Source: Enoplolaimus lenunculus (taxonomy: Eukaryota; Nematoda; Enoplea; Enoplida; Thoracostomopsidae). Taken from it: 64,000 nt of DNA. Where the stretch lies: positions 1-64,000 of the forward strand of contig JASANG010000688.1 in assembly GCA_030248215.1 (NCBI GenBank), in the 5' to 3' direction. How positions within the stretch are numbered: the first letter of the stretch is position 1; every line of letters starts with the position of its first letter. The notes beneath the pieces are model-generated. The model searched no databases. It worked only from the letters and a program-made list of their open reading frames with translations, and was not told the DNA's origin. A program made the position numbers and the translations under genes. Of this stretch, positions 41,493-45,848 are shown one piece after another.

Positions 41493-42820
41493 GGTAGTTG
41501 CCACAATGTGTCAAATACGTAATCATTGTTTGAATAGCGGCACGGCGTACAGTAATTTTTGTACTTGACAATCGATTGACTATATCGGGTAGCAGTTGCG
41601 TATAGAACCATTTTGAGTCAGCACCTGAAATTAAAATTAGATGGGCAGCATAAAGTATACAATGAGCAAATAAGTGCAAACTGTTTAATATGTGAAGTAC
41701 CTAACCAGAGCGCAGTGTTTAAGAAATGTAAAATTTCTTCGGGCTCGAGAGTCAACTTGCATAGCAGAGCGGTGAGAGTAAACGGTTCGGGCCCGTAGCC
41801 AAGACGGGGCCAGCGGGGCTCGTCCCCCCTTGAAAAATTTTGGTCCCCCTAGAAAGTTTTCAACCTTGCTTGTAACTCATTGAAAACCCTTGAATGACCC
41901 TCCCGAAAATTTTTTAGCCCCCCCCCTAGCAAGGTGAGCTGGCTACGGGGCCAGAAACGGTTCCGATCCGGGAAGCTGGTGTTCGCATCCTTGCCGGAAT
42001 TTTTGTTACTGACGGAATTGAAACATTCATGTGAGAAATAGTTAATTTGTTGAATGTATTTAAGTCATGAGTATGGGACCGTATAAAACTTCACTTCTTT
42101 CCCAAACATTTTTTACATGAATTACAAGTCTACCAATGCTTCGAAATACAGAATGGCAACGGACGGCGGGGCGGGCAAGGATTGCTTCTTAACAAAATTT
42201 TTGTTCAGCAACTTACACACTATATGCGTACACTAGGTTACTTTTGATGGGTAGTGTCATGAACATGGAAGCCAAAAAATCTTCAGTGCACTGAACACAA
42301 AAGTCAAAAGCTTAAGTGATTCGCTTATGGCGAAACACTTTTGTAAAAGCAACAAAGTTGTGCCTAGCAATATTAACTAAATTATATTTTTTAGATGTTT
42401 TCTGCCCTAAAATAGTGTCAAAATTCACCTGTTTCACGTACCAGAACCGTTGAAACAGGTGAATTTTGATTAAAACTTTCTGTTAACAAAAACCGAAATT
42501 ATACTCAACTCGTAATTGAAATATATAAAAATTAGGATGTGTATTCGCAAATGTGTGCAGCGCCTATCACAATTTGACGCTTCGTTTGGTAGCTTGAGAA
42601 GCACTGAGTGGTGAGCTTTCAAATTTGGTACATTTTTCGTTATTATGCTTTTCTGCTACTGTGCGAAAATTTAGATGTGTTCTGTGCGGCACTTCGATTG
42701 TTTGAAGCGGGGCTCATCACAAACTGGCAATAGATGCCGCGTAAAATGTTGAATACGGCCCAATATAATTAGTCGTTATGATTATTACTTGGGCCAAATT
42801 TGGTTTTTTCATTTATGTAT

Positions 42821-42871
<51 letters not shown>

Positions 42872-43396
42872 AATCTAGCTTAATGTTATTTTAAATACAA
42901 ATTTCAAAATCGGAATTATCACTTCTAAAAATAGTGCAACGAGTTTTATTCACAGTAAAAGAAATATTAAGATATTTGCCAAACTGCTATTAAATTTAGT
43001 GAAACCCACATTTTAGACAAGGAACAGCTATACATTTTGGCAGCAATAACAATTGGCTAATTACTTTCCACGCAGAATGTGTTCAGTTACATACTTTTGT
43101 CGAAACTATTAATTATGAATCTTGGTGATGTTGACTAACCTAAATCAGGCAAAACATTCGCGATAAGCACCAACGTTTGATGTTGCGACTCCCAATTGTT
43201 GCGTTTCAGCACTGCGCTCAACGATTTGACGAGTTCATTTTGTCGTTTAAATCGCTTAAACCAAGCTGGATTTGAACGAGCGTTCGATTGAATTCGCGCG
43301 AGTGTTCGAAGACATGCGTCACTATCGTCTGATCCTAATTGTTCCAACAGATCGAGTTCGGTGTTCGAAAACGACGGTATTCCACTTGTAGGTTTT
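8959..43396 (-). CDS. togaram1: TOGARAM / crescerin (CHE-12-type) gene, 24 joined exons, 5' end missing
   Basis: This gene encodes a TOG-array regulator of axonemal microtubules, a ciliary protein whose TOG domains bind tubulin and promote microtubule growth in the axoneme. The 24 exons listed separately join with compatible phases into about 2,030 codons ending in TGA at 8959-8961. TOG1 is about residues 10-250, TOG2 about 310-660, a disordered linker about 660-1520, TOG3 about 1535-1745 and TOG4 about 1825-2030. Family hallmarks include SSRVREETIN and SFDAKRRVRQSVFELFA in TOG2, the conserved post-TOG2 strand RIRFDGLIEYSNIL with IEWIL, SDWEDKVDGINAINQLA opening TOG3, and the C-terminal QVKQLKELL. 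Vertebrate TOGARAM1 is about 1,700-1,800 residues; the excess here lies in the linker. The first exon(s), upstream of 43396, were not found. Confidence 0.92.
9563..9649 (-). CDS. togaram1: TOGARAM exon 23 (TOG4)
   Basis: An 87-bp exon between TTTTTAG and CAG|GTATTT, encoding NPSLIQSFSMATKSGNIRQK and the following eight residues. Phases 1 in and 1 out fit both neighbours. Confidence 0.88.
10112..10337 (-). CDS. togaram1: TOGARAM exon 22 (TOG4)
   Basis: A 226-bp exon starting LVEAFGNRLNDINGKVALAA, the second helical repeat pair of TOG4, and ending in a MIDKIG split codon. Donor ATTG|GTCAGT is weaker than most. The intron downstream holds no other gene. Confidence 0.9.
10447..10888. mobile_element. 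MITE family B, second copy (TOGARAM intron)
   Basis: A 442-bp element with ends CTGTAGTGACCCGAATAAG and TTATTCGGGTAAATACAG. The interior is collinear with the copy at 3831-4279 (ACCCAAGCTCCACCGCCCTT, TTGAATTAAACGTTTATTTG). Confidence 0.82.
11495..11740 (+). repeat. Degraded copy of the tRNA-like TTAA element
   Basis: Shares CCGCAAGACGTGAAAGCCCC, ...TACCTCAGTGGCTTTTGCAA and AATATTCATGTGTGAAACGA with the intact copies at 23346 and 58021, but the A and B boxes are decayed. Confidence 0.55.
11879..12134 (-). CDS. togaram1: TOGARAM exon 21 (linker to TOG4 start)
   Basis: A 256-bp exon after CGCTTTTCAG. A Ser/Asn/Gly-rich stretch (SGNSTSGPGSKR) is followed by the first TOG4 helix (SSNEWQQRLAAVDAFQRRSE). 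Donor CATCAC|GTTAGT, phase 0. Confidence 0.88.
12225..12510. repeat. Family M repeat (copy 1)
   Basis: Shares the core GCAACGCGTGCCGGGTACAT and TGTTAAAAAGTATCATG-type flank with a diverged copy at about 22945-23260. Boundaries and ends were not resolved. Confidence 0.4.
12536..12660 (-). repeat. Degraded family A MITE
   Basis: GGGGCGTAACAGCAGCCTAA and several CTTAAGCC/CCTAAGCC units identify a reversed, decayed copy. Its far end is missing. Confidence 0.5.
12841..12884 (-). CDS. togaram1: TOGARAM exon 20 (micro-exon)
   Basis: A 44-bp exon, acceptor TTTGTTTCAG, donor TCAAA|GTGAGC, encoding DKLSRNGSRHSNRS plus a split Lys. Phase-compatible with both neighbours; basic linker between TOG3 and TOG4. 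Confidence 0.78.
13177..13294. repeat. Family P palindromic repeat
   Basis: Inverted ends CCCCAATCACACGTGTAAGC and AAGCCTTATTCACACGTACA. The interior is rich in CTTGCAGCTGCAACTTGCA-type palindromes. A longer relative is at 47285-47552. Confidence 0.6.
13385..13585. mobile_element. Near-palindromic MITE with about 85-bp inverted repeats
   Basis: The two halves pair over about 85 bp: AGTCAAATTGACT..., AAATAGGCTTTTCCTGACTA and CACAAACTGA on the left match the complement on the right, ending at an ACACTGTAAAAAA terminus. No coding capacity; it lies in a TOGARAM intron. Confidence 0.8.
13668..13788 (-). CDS. togaram1: TOGARAM exon 19 (end of TOG3)
   Basis: A 121-bp exon, acceptor TTTTTGTTTCAG, donor GGCAAG|GTATGA. 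LAFLSNDRNFDKAISRHL matches the terminal TOG3 helix of the family (LSS-HRDFDK pattern). Confidence 0.9.
14450..14608 (-). CDS. togaram1: TOGARAM exon 18 (TOG3)
   Basis: A 159-bp exon with SSAIRSACALLLRRIVENLG, a TOG3 HEAT-repeat helix; donor CCCGAG|GTGAGT. Phases 2 in and 2 out match exons 17 and 19. Confidence 0.9.
15175..15565 (-). repeat. Family A MITE interrupted by a GC-rich family O insert
   Basis: Family A sequence (CATATGCCTAAGCATAAGCC..., then TTGGAATTTCGCAGACAAAT) is split at about 15304-15512. The insert, with repeated CCCACCATAGA and GGGGCCCCAC blocks, is related to 52860-52975. Confidence 0.6.
15641..15882 (-). CDS. togaram1: TOGARAM exon 17 (TOG3 core)
   Basis: A 242-bp exon encoding KNLRSAVAKAALLCIRLLFI..., LKTGDTSSAFIRDDAHEALE and ALVDNCSPSKALNAI. 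This is the most strongly family-like TOG3 segment (KNLRS..., AGDT..FIRED..KALDAMV pattern). Donor GCAAA|GTAAGT. Confidence 0.93.
15905..16065. repeat. Family D MITE (GAGTTGA-rich), degraded copy
   Basis: ATTCTGAGTTGATTTAAATC and ATCAACTCATTGGAAATTGC mark the ends of the CACTGTAAATTCCAGTGAGT family seen intact at 55141-55606. Confidence 0.5.
17045..17200. repeat. GC-rich CCGTACGG palindrome cluster
   Basis: About 150 bp with repeated CGTACGTCACGG, GGTATCGTATGCG/ATACGATACCG and CACCGTACGGCTGACGG palindromes, far richer in GC than the flanks. Similar clusters are at 44690-44765 and, weaker, at 57490-57530. Function unknown. Confidence 0.5.
17735..17925. repeat. Family G repeat (GTAGCCAG ends)
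   Basis: CTTAGCCAAGAGGGGGGAAG, TTTTCAACTTTGCTTGAAAG, AACCCTTGTATGACCC and AAGCTGGCTTCAAGCC match the element at 41792-41950, which has ends CCCGTAGCC / GGCTACGGG. Other copies are at 27729-27908 and 61735-61850. Confidence 0.55.
18473..18578 (-). CDS. togaram1: TOGARAM exon 16 (TOG3)
   Basis: A 106-bp exon after ATATTTTTCAG. EDKVDGINAINQLAEEEPSL then SRSHDVVVAILNE follows the W codon split with exon 15. Donor AACGAG|GTAAGA, phase 0. Confidence 0.9.
19040..19160 (+). repeat. Family A MITE fragment abutting a TOGARAM donor site
   Basis: TTAGTCTTACGCTTATATGT, TTAGGCTTAGACTTAATC and a terminal ACATGGGCCA. The repeat ends six bases from exon 15, leaving only CTTTAC, the exon's donor, between them. 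Confidence 0.5.
19167..19239 (-). CDS. togaram1: TOGARAM exon 15 (TOG3 start)
   Basis: A 73-bp exon between CCTGCTTCAG and GACTG|GTAAAG, encoding RRNDIRNSMNPVEAALSKIA then KSD and a split Trp. It opens the first TOG3 helix. Confidence 0.88.
19696..19741 (-). CDS. togaram1: TOGARAM exon 14 (linker micro-exon)
   Basis: A 46-bp exon between GTTTACAG and TCCTG|GTAAGT, encoding LDSPRKVNPNRRGCP. Phase-compatible with both neighbours. Confidence 0.78.
20088..20339. repeat. Family C element
   Basis: The right end CACACATTGAGAATACACGC and CACCTGTTAGTAGTAATTTC near the left end match the inverted ends of family C; no coding content. Confidence 0.5.
20613..20806 (-). CDS. togaram1: TOGARAM exon 13 (linker)
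   Basis: A 194-bp exon after TATGTTTTAG, donor TTTCAG|GTACTT. It encodes a basic, disordered segment: NARRRGQGNAAAGGVSKWGS, YQRLSSREYVSRSPAP. The frame was chosen by phase: only this frame joins both flanking exons. Confidence 0.78.
21202..21242 (-). CDS. togaram1: TOGARAM exon 12 (linker micro-exon)
   Basis: A 41-bp exon between TTCATTGTAG and CTCCTG|GTAAGT, encoding SDKDVRRRKKPPP plus a split Gly. Short Arg/Lys-Pro basic patch. Confidence 0.75.
21349..21580. repeat. Family C element
   Basis: Left end GGCCCATATTCTCAAATGCA with ATAGCACCTATTACCAG; right part GTCACCAACTGGAAATAGAT and ACATACATTTAGGATAC. About 230 bp with inverted ends, no ORF. Confidence 0.65.
21651..21697 (-). CDS. togaram1: TOGARAM exon 11 (linker micro-exon)
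   Basis: A 47-bp exon between TATATTTCAG and AACGG|GTAAGT, encoding NVDRLHRASSFDNLN. The phase fits exons 10 and 12. RASSFD resembles a basophilic kinase site (inference). Confidence 0.75.
22788..22858 (-). CDS. togaram1: TOGARAM exon 10 (linker)
   Basis: A 71-bp exon between CAATTTTTAG and GACGTG|GTAAGC, encoding DPGGPTSRNGNHSRNRRRAP then PDV. Phase-compatible. Confidence 0.75.
22945..23260. repeat. Family M repeat (copy 2)
   Basis: GTGGTACTACATGTGCAACC and AATCGCAACGTGTGCTGGGT followed by ACATTTTTTGTACAAAA recall the copy at 12225-12510. It lies directly upstream of the TTAA element at 23346. Confidence 0.4.
23346..23615 (+). mobile_element. TTAA-bounded MITE with a tRNA-like core
   Basis: 270 bp from TTAACCCCTTCTCACAT to ATGTGAGAAAGGGTTAA, that is, inverted ends inside TTAA, the target site of piggyBac-type elements. 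The core reads TAGCTGAGTGGT (A-box-like) and GATCGAATCC (decayed B box), spaced as in a tRNA-derived SINE. A better-preserved copy lies reversed at 58021-58291. No transposase frame is present. Confidence 0.78.
23922..24554 (-). CDS. togaram1: TOGARAM exon 9 (large disordered linker exon)
   Basis: A 633-bp exon ending at donor GTTAA|GTAAGG (phase 1). The 5' boundary is chosen at CCGCAAAG (24555) because it alone fits the phase of the preceding small exons; the frame itself stays open to about 24723 and another acceptor (CCCAG, start 24571) is possible. The product is Ser/Thr/Pro-rich (SQSSTPPTAHRRGS, SDTSVSSEISLQFSQSATAS) with a more structured end, IGKIVHAAVAVRAARSRRW. Alternatively the ATG at about 24624 could start a separate transcript. 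Confidence 0.72.
26111..26200. repeat. (TAA)n microsatellite
   Basis: About 47 bp of nearly pure ATA/TAA trinucleotide, a short break, then a second run to about 26200. Intronic. Confidence 0.95.
26537..26748 (+). repeat. Family A MITE
   Basis: CATGTAAAGATCAGGGGCTG, GCGGGATTGCAATAGAGTAA, two degraded TTAGGC blocks, then AATATGCTAATACTACTGTA and TTCTATACTTTGGCC. Intronic in TOGARAM. Confidence 0.75.
26787..26816 (-). CDS. togaram1: Possible TOGARAM micro-exon 8
   Basis: A 30-bp segment between TTTCTATTTCAG and GCAATT|GTAAGT, translating TYQTVINRN between split codons. Included because its phase fits both neighbours and both sites are good; such short exons arise by chance and it could be skipped without breaking the frame. 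Confidence 0.4.
27138..27330. repeat. CGACAATTCG-ended element with TTAGGC-like core (copy 1)
   Basis: Ends CTACAATTCGTCGACCGACC and ACTGTCGTGATACC are imperfect inverted repeats. The interior has CTAAACCTAAGACTAAGCC and similar units. It shares AACAGTGTCCTAA and the ends with the copy at 58559-58738. The ends are unrelated to family A. Confidence 0.65.
27472..27511 (-). CDS. togaram1: Probable TOGARAM micro-exon 7
   Basis: A 40-bp exon between TTTGTTTCAG and AGACC|GTAAGT, encoding NNEHPQAKWGSTD. Phase 0 in, phase 1 out, compatible with exon 6 and with exon 8 or 9. The KWGS motif recurs in exon 13. Confidence 0.55.
27729..27908. repeat. Family G repeat
   Basis: Ends CCGGTAGCCAG and GCTGGCTACGGGC form inverted repeats. 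The interior GTTACTTGTAAGTCATGGCA and CTTTGTACGGCCCTCTTGAA match the other G copies. Confidence 0.65.
28272..28436. repeat. Family H fragment
   Basis: GCGGCGGATCCAGGGACGGA on the left and GAAAAATTTTCTGACGGGG in the middle match family H at 6988-7219; the right end is degraded. Confidence 0.5.
28565..28945. mobile_element. MITE family N (TACTCTCTAAAA ends), copy 1
   Basis: 381 bp with inverted ends TACTCTCTAAAA...TTAAGC and GCTTCAGTTTTTAGAGAGTA. The interior is dominated by TTTAAGC/GCTTAAAC and TTAACTAA words. Collinear copy at 44341-44680. Confidence 0.75.
29870..30070. repeat. Family C element
   Basis: CCTACAACCAGTTAATAATA on the left and GGCCTGTCACCAACTGGTCA plus AATCGAAAATACTGTC on the right match family C. 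Confidence 0.55.
30516..31382 (-). CDS. togaram1: TOGARAM exon 6 (Arg/His/Asp-rich linker exon)
   Basis: A 289-codon exon within a frame open from 31409 to 30468. It encodes an extremely basic, low-complexity region (HRHRRRPPRSSS, RRRRHRRRHKTHR) with Asp blocks, then SWELTKTFARLDSHGSLKPR, RRSILKRDES and YGKTVVWD. DNA is GC- and CpG-rich with recurrent GACGTCGATGACG words, unlike its surroundings. Boundaries are provisional: acceptor CTCAAAAG at 31383 and donor AACTG|GTGAAT give phase 0 at both ends, matching exons 5 and 7. It could instead be a first exon starting at the ATG near 31407, since a stop lies two codons upstream of it. KTVVW fits the RVxF-type PP1 docking pattern (inference). Confidence 0.6.
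31610..31745. repeat. Degraded family A MITE
   Basis: TTTAAGCTTAGGCTTAGATT, TTTTTTACGCTCATGC and an ACATGGGCG remnant. A second remnant with CTTAGACTTAGGAATATGCT is at 32265-32320. Confidence 0.45.
33015..33055 (+). CDS. Candidate exon of a nested plus-strand gene
   Basis: A 41-bp exon between CTTTTTCCTTCAG and AAGAG|GTAAGT, encoding QMYKRFSMVTTFK plus a split Arg. The leftover two bases are completed by the first base of the exon at 33666. Lies inside a TOGARAM intron on the opposite strand. Confidence 0.4.
33666..33876 (+). CDS. Exon of the nested plus-strand gene
   Basis: A 211-bp exon after AAATATCAG, ending TTTAAAG|GTAAGT. It encodes YFLNPEYPQVITAFVPHSRS..., KQDIPKQANESFDLDPVGLI, LNRLGETNDTFLN and YYFNLK. 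Codon content is clearly coding-like. Family not recognised. Confidence 0.5.
33925..34225. repeat. Three 101-bp tandem repeats
   Basis: The word CAAATAACGGCAGGGAAGTA starts at 33951, 34052 and 34153, so the period is exactly 101 bp. Each unit also carries GTAGCAGTAGATCTGAATA and AGAGGTCATATA. The repeats lie in the intron of the nested plus-strand gene; the end of the third unit resembles part of its exon. Confidence 0.93.
34192..34242 (+). CDS. Possible optional exon derived from the third tandem repeat
   Basis: A 51-bp segment between CTGAATACAG and TTTAAG|GTAAGG, encoding RGHIRLDAIGLILIIFK, phase 0 at both ends so it can be included or skipped. LDAIGLIL resembles LDPVGLIL of the preceding exon, suggesting duplication. 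Confidence 0.3.
34270..34341 (+). CDS. Terminal exon of the nested plus-strand gene
   Basis: Acceptor TTGTTTTTCGCAG, then NYLFVLARIQIFERKNDSDH-A-H-R and TGA at 34339-34341, phase 0 with the upstream donors. GC-rich sequence continues to about 34460 in another open frame, whose meaning is unclear. Confidence 0.4.
   Translation, partial: NYLFVLARIQIFERKNDSDHAHR
36397..36997 (-). CDS. togaram1: TOGARAM exon 5 (linker after TOG2)
   Basis: A 601-bp exon between TGCTTTCAG and AGATCG|GTAAGT. Ser/Pro/Thr-rich, with SLSPIRQSRSHPLLKQ, SSSQSSGQLLPQLATAAVLM, GLFGPVKPLRLDSLQQTR and FHSAPARS. Predicted disordered. Phase 2 in, phase 0 out. Confidence 0.85.
37380..37523 (-). CDS. togaram1: TOGARAM exon 4 (post-TOG2 conserved segment)
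   Basis: A 144-bp exon between TATTTTAG and GTACAG|GTACGG. It encodes LQVPRIRFDGLIEYSNILDL and PPDIEWILNGT, matching the family's LPRL...GFVEYAI...DTDWLL stretch after TOG2. Confidence 0.9.
37548..37860. repeat. Family C left end fused to an arm of the 51.8-kb inverted-repeat family
   Basis: CCGTATTCTCAAATGTGTAT starts like family C. From about 37690, GCCCCAAAATCAGTCGAATT, TATTTGAGCTTTTCACGAC and CTGATCACTTCAAACCAAAA match an arm of the long inverted repeat at 51806-52400. Confidence 0.5.
38572..38768 (+). repeat. Family A MITE
   Basis: GGCCCATATAAAGATTAGGG on the left, GTTCTATACATTG on the right, spacer TGTAAGCTCATTCTTACGC and TTAGGCTTAAAGTTAGGC. Lies in the intron just downstream of TOGARAM exon 3. 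Confidence 0.75.
38904..39326 (-). CDS. togaram1: TOGARAM exon 3 (TOG2, C-terminal half)
   Basis: A 423-bp exon between TTTCATTTTAG and GAGCAG|GTTAGT. SSRVREETINIATMTLLRYS and LSFDAKRRVRQSVFELFAAL are canonical TOG2 helices; an Asn-rich insert (HNNNNINN) separates them. KILGELEREKD...TAVRTRMSR closes TOG2. Confidence 0.93.
39985..40147 (-). repeat. Family B end fragment
   Basis: One half of a family B element in reverse: TTTAATTCAACGGATAGTTG, GTACCGGATATATATCAGTA, ending CCCTACAG. The other half is missing. Confidence 0.65.
40466..41624 (-). CDS. togaram1: TOGARAM exon 2 (TOG1 end, TOG2 start)
   Basis: An 1,159-bp exon between TTTAATTTCAG and CATCG|GTAAGT. TOG1 helices (DSKWFYTQLLPDIVNRLSS, ITVRRAAIQTMITYLTH, DLILAALQQLKQLIGVEQFS, QRNHYEVMLLEQGT) are interrupted by a polyglutamine tract. 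The TOG1-TOG2 linker follows, then FGLIELDIYQRLI opening TOG2 and KLSKAVESHVQQIVALVAKH. Both domains match vertebrate TOGARAM1 helix for helix. Confidence 0.95.
41445..41493. repeat. (CAA)n polyglutamine-coding microsatellite
   Basis: About 16 uninterrupted CAA codons on the minus strand, within a TOG1 loop. All codons are CAA, so it is a pure repeat likely to vary in length. Confidence 0.97.
41700..42046 (+). repeat. tRNA-like TTAA element interrupted by a family G insertion
   Basis: CTTCGGGCTCGAGAGTCAAC and AGCAGAGCGGTGAGAGTAAA are the 5' part of the tRNA-like element; CATCCTTGCCGG and CATGTGAGAAATAGTTAA are its 3' part. Between them, 41792-41950 is a complete family G element with ends CCCGTAGCC and GGCTACGGG. 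Confidence 0.65.
42536..42775. repeat. Family C element
   Basis: GTGTATTCGCAAATGTGTGC on the left and ATCACAAACTGGCAATAGAT with GTTGAATACGGCCCA on the right; inverted ends, about 240 bp, noncoding. Confidence 0.65.
42824..42868. repeat. (TA)n microsatellite
   Basis: About 45 bp of uninterrupted TA dinucleotide in the first mapped TOGARAM intron. Confidence 0.97.
43140..43396 (-). CDS. togaram1: TOGARAM exon 1 of the mapped series (TOG1 start)
   Basis: A 257-bp exon between TTCTAG and GATTTAG|GTTAGT. KPTSGIPSFSNTELDLLEQL leads into TOG1 (KSLSAVLKRNNWESQHQTLV, ANVLPDLG). It has an acceptor and two missing bases of a split codon, so at least one 5' exon exists upstream; I could not place it. 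Confidence 0.88.
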
Positions 43397-43766
43397 CTAG
43401 AATTTAAATATTACAGAATTAAGGTATTTTTTGGTTCATTTTATGCAAACTTGGTAAACTCTATAAACGTACATTTTATGTGCAGCGTTATTCCGGAGTT
43501 ACAATTACTTGGGTTTGAAATTTTGTTGTTCTCGATAAACTTTCATATATAATTTCATCGCAGCAATAACGATAATTTCTACTAATATTGCGGTAACGAC
43601 CTTTAAAAATGTTGGTTATACTTCAAGACTTGGCTATAGCGCGAGTTATAGGTAGAAGTTTTCAGCGCTGGTATACCAGCAGATTTCACATTTTTATCTC
43701 AACGGATAAAGCGCGGGTTGTGTCGAAAAGTTTCACCCAGATCCCAATCAGAGCATAACTCCCCGG

Positions 43767-43966
43767 GCCCATGTAAAGATTACGAGCGGAACGTTTTTCA
43801 GTGGGACTGCAATAGAGTCAGCTGTTTAAACTAATTTTTTGCTTAGGCTTACGCTTTACGCTTAGGTTTAGGTATAAGCGCATTCTTACGCTAAAGATTA
43901 AGTTTAGGCTTAGGCTTACAAATATGGTCATACTACTGTTCCGCTCCTGTTCTATACATTGGCTAC
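43767..43966 (+). repeat. Family A MITE
   Basis: GGCCCATGTAAAGATTACGA and CCGCTCCTGTTCTATACATT ends, with GTATAAGCGCATTCTTACGC and two TTAGGC-like blocks. Confidence 0.8.
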
Positions 43967-44340
43967 ACACCGTATGGCAAACGTTTCAACTCCTTGTCCT
44001 GTGATGTCACTAGTAGTTGTGTATTTCGGCGCCTTCATAATAATACTATTTAGCATTGCCATTTAATCGTTGTACAGTTACAGGGCTAAGCCCATGCTGT
44101 ATCTCACGAGGTTATGATTTTTGTTTATGTACCCCTGTAGAATGCGGATAAGAAGCGATAAATTGCAAGTAAAAGTCGTTCGCGTAATTAATCAGTCGTA
44201 TGTTACATGTTTTAGAATACTTGGTTAATTTGGCCAAATAAGCCAACAGATATAAATTTAGCCGCAACCCTAAGCCTATGAGTAGGTATAATGATCGTAC
44301 GTAACATGAGAAGTAATGATCTAAAAAGTTGCGCAATTTT

Positions 44341-44680
44341 TATACTCTCTAAAACCTTAAACTAACTCGATTTAAGCATAAGCTAATCCAGTAATATTCA
44401 ACTATTAACTTTCTAGATAACTAAACTAATACGTAGGTTTACGCTTAAAGTGATTTACAATCTTACATATTTTTTGTTTAAGCTGTTAATGAAGTCTTAC
44501 ACACAATTTCTAGGCCGAACCTGTTTATCAAAAATAAGTTTGCTTAAACTTGTGTTAAACTTAACATGATAGTTTAAGTAAAACTTAATATTATAGTTTA
44601 ATTAGTCCGTCGAGTCATTTAGGTTTAACTTAAACTATTCAAGTTTAGCTAAGCTATAATTTAAGTTCAAGTTTTTAGTG
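44341..44680. mobile_element. MITE family N, copy 2
   Basis: TACTCTCTAAAACCTTAAAC at the left; collinear with 28565-28945 through TTTAAGCTATAATTTAAGTTC. The right end stops at TTTTTAGTG, where the GC-rich CCGTACGG cluster begins, so the terminal bases are lost. Confidence 0.7.
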
Positions 44681-44689
44681 TCACGTACG

Positions 44690-44765
44690 ATAACGTATGG
44701 TGACGGATGGGGACGTACCGCGCCGTAATGGAGACGAATGGCGACGGACGGCGCCGTACGGGTGA
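44690..44765. repeat. GC-rich CGTACGG-type cluster
   Basis: GATAACGTATGGTGACGGAT, GACGTACCGCGCCGTAATGG and GACGGCGCCGTACGGGTGAC: the same word set as at 17045-17200, here replacing the end of a family N element. Confidence 0.5.
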
Positions 44766-44904
44766 CTAGGGTTAGGCTCAGGATTTATAGTAAAGAGGCC
44801 AACTAACACGGCCCAAAACGCCATGAACGTTATGTTGTTTTTAAGTTTAATTTAGTAAGCTACTTAATCGCATGAATATTCAAAACGTATTTCGTAAATA
44901 GTTC

Positions 44905-45098
44905 GTCCAATGTAAAGATCAGTGGCGGACCGTTTGTTCGCGGAATGGAAAAGAGAAAGTTTAAGCTTTAATCCAATTTGTTTTGCTTAGGCTTAGGCTT
45001 AGGTTTAGGTACAACCTCATGCTTATGCTTCTTAGATTTGGGCTTAGAAAGTGGCTTATAACTGCTGCGGCCAAGTTCTATACCTTGACCAATAGTTG
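44905..45098 (+). repeat. Family A MITE
   Basis: CCAATGTAAAGATCAGTGGC left end and TTCTATACCTTGACCA right end, with GCTTAGGCTTAGGCTTAGGT in between. Confidence 0.7.
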
Positions 45099-45641
45099 AA
45101 GCAAATGTATTTTGGTTTCTTTAGTTTAAGCACTTCTAAATTTCAATTCGCGGATATAATATTTCAAAATCTGTTTTTGTGCGAGGTTATAATATCGTTT
45201 TTGGCAGTGGTGTACCCTTTGGGATTGGTGCACGGCTGGCACCAAGAAACCAAATAAGTACTTGTCTTCAAACTGGGAAATCGTTAACAATTCAACAAAG
45301 GAGACTTTCATAGCGAAAAAATTAATTCAGAACGAAATTTAGGTTCATCGGTACGCCGTCTCGATACAGCTACGTGCCCTTCTGTCCTTTAATACCTTAT
45401 TCTAGAATAACATCCTTGATCACAAACCTATCATAAGATAGTTCTCAAAATCCAGTGCTAAGCGTTAAGAAATGGTTTGTCTTAGAATTGGCAAATCATT
45501 GAACAATTCAAAAAAGAAGAAATTCTGAATGGAACCGAGTTCCACGTGTCCGCCTCTCTATATAACCTGTGTGCTTGCACCTAAACTAACAAGCACGTCC
45601 CTAAATTGCAAACCTCTAACAAAATAGTTCCTAAAATGGGC

Positions 45642-45848
45642 ACATGTAAAGATCAGGGGTAGAACGTTTTTCTGTGAGACTAGAATAGAGTAAGCTTAAG
45701 GTTTAGACCAATTTTTTTGCCTGGCTTAGTCTTAGACTTAGGCTTAGGCTTAGGAATATACTCATTCTTACGCTAAGGCTTAGGCGTATGCTAAAGATTA
45801 GGCTTAGAAATATGCTTATAATACTGTTCCGCCCCTGTTCTTTTTGGC
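45642..45848 (+). repeat. Family A MITE
   Basis: GCACATGTAAAGATCAGGGG left end, CTGTTCCGCCCCTGTTCTTT right end, and three TTAGGC-rich blocks around 45727-45800. Confidence 0.82.

Noticed and set aside
41420-41611. Minus-strand ORF with a polythreonine run
   Set aside because: Shadow frame of the CAA repeat in TOGARAM exon 2, read out of frame.
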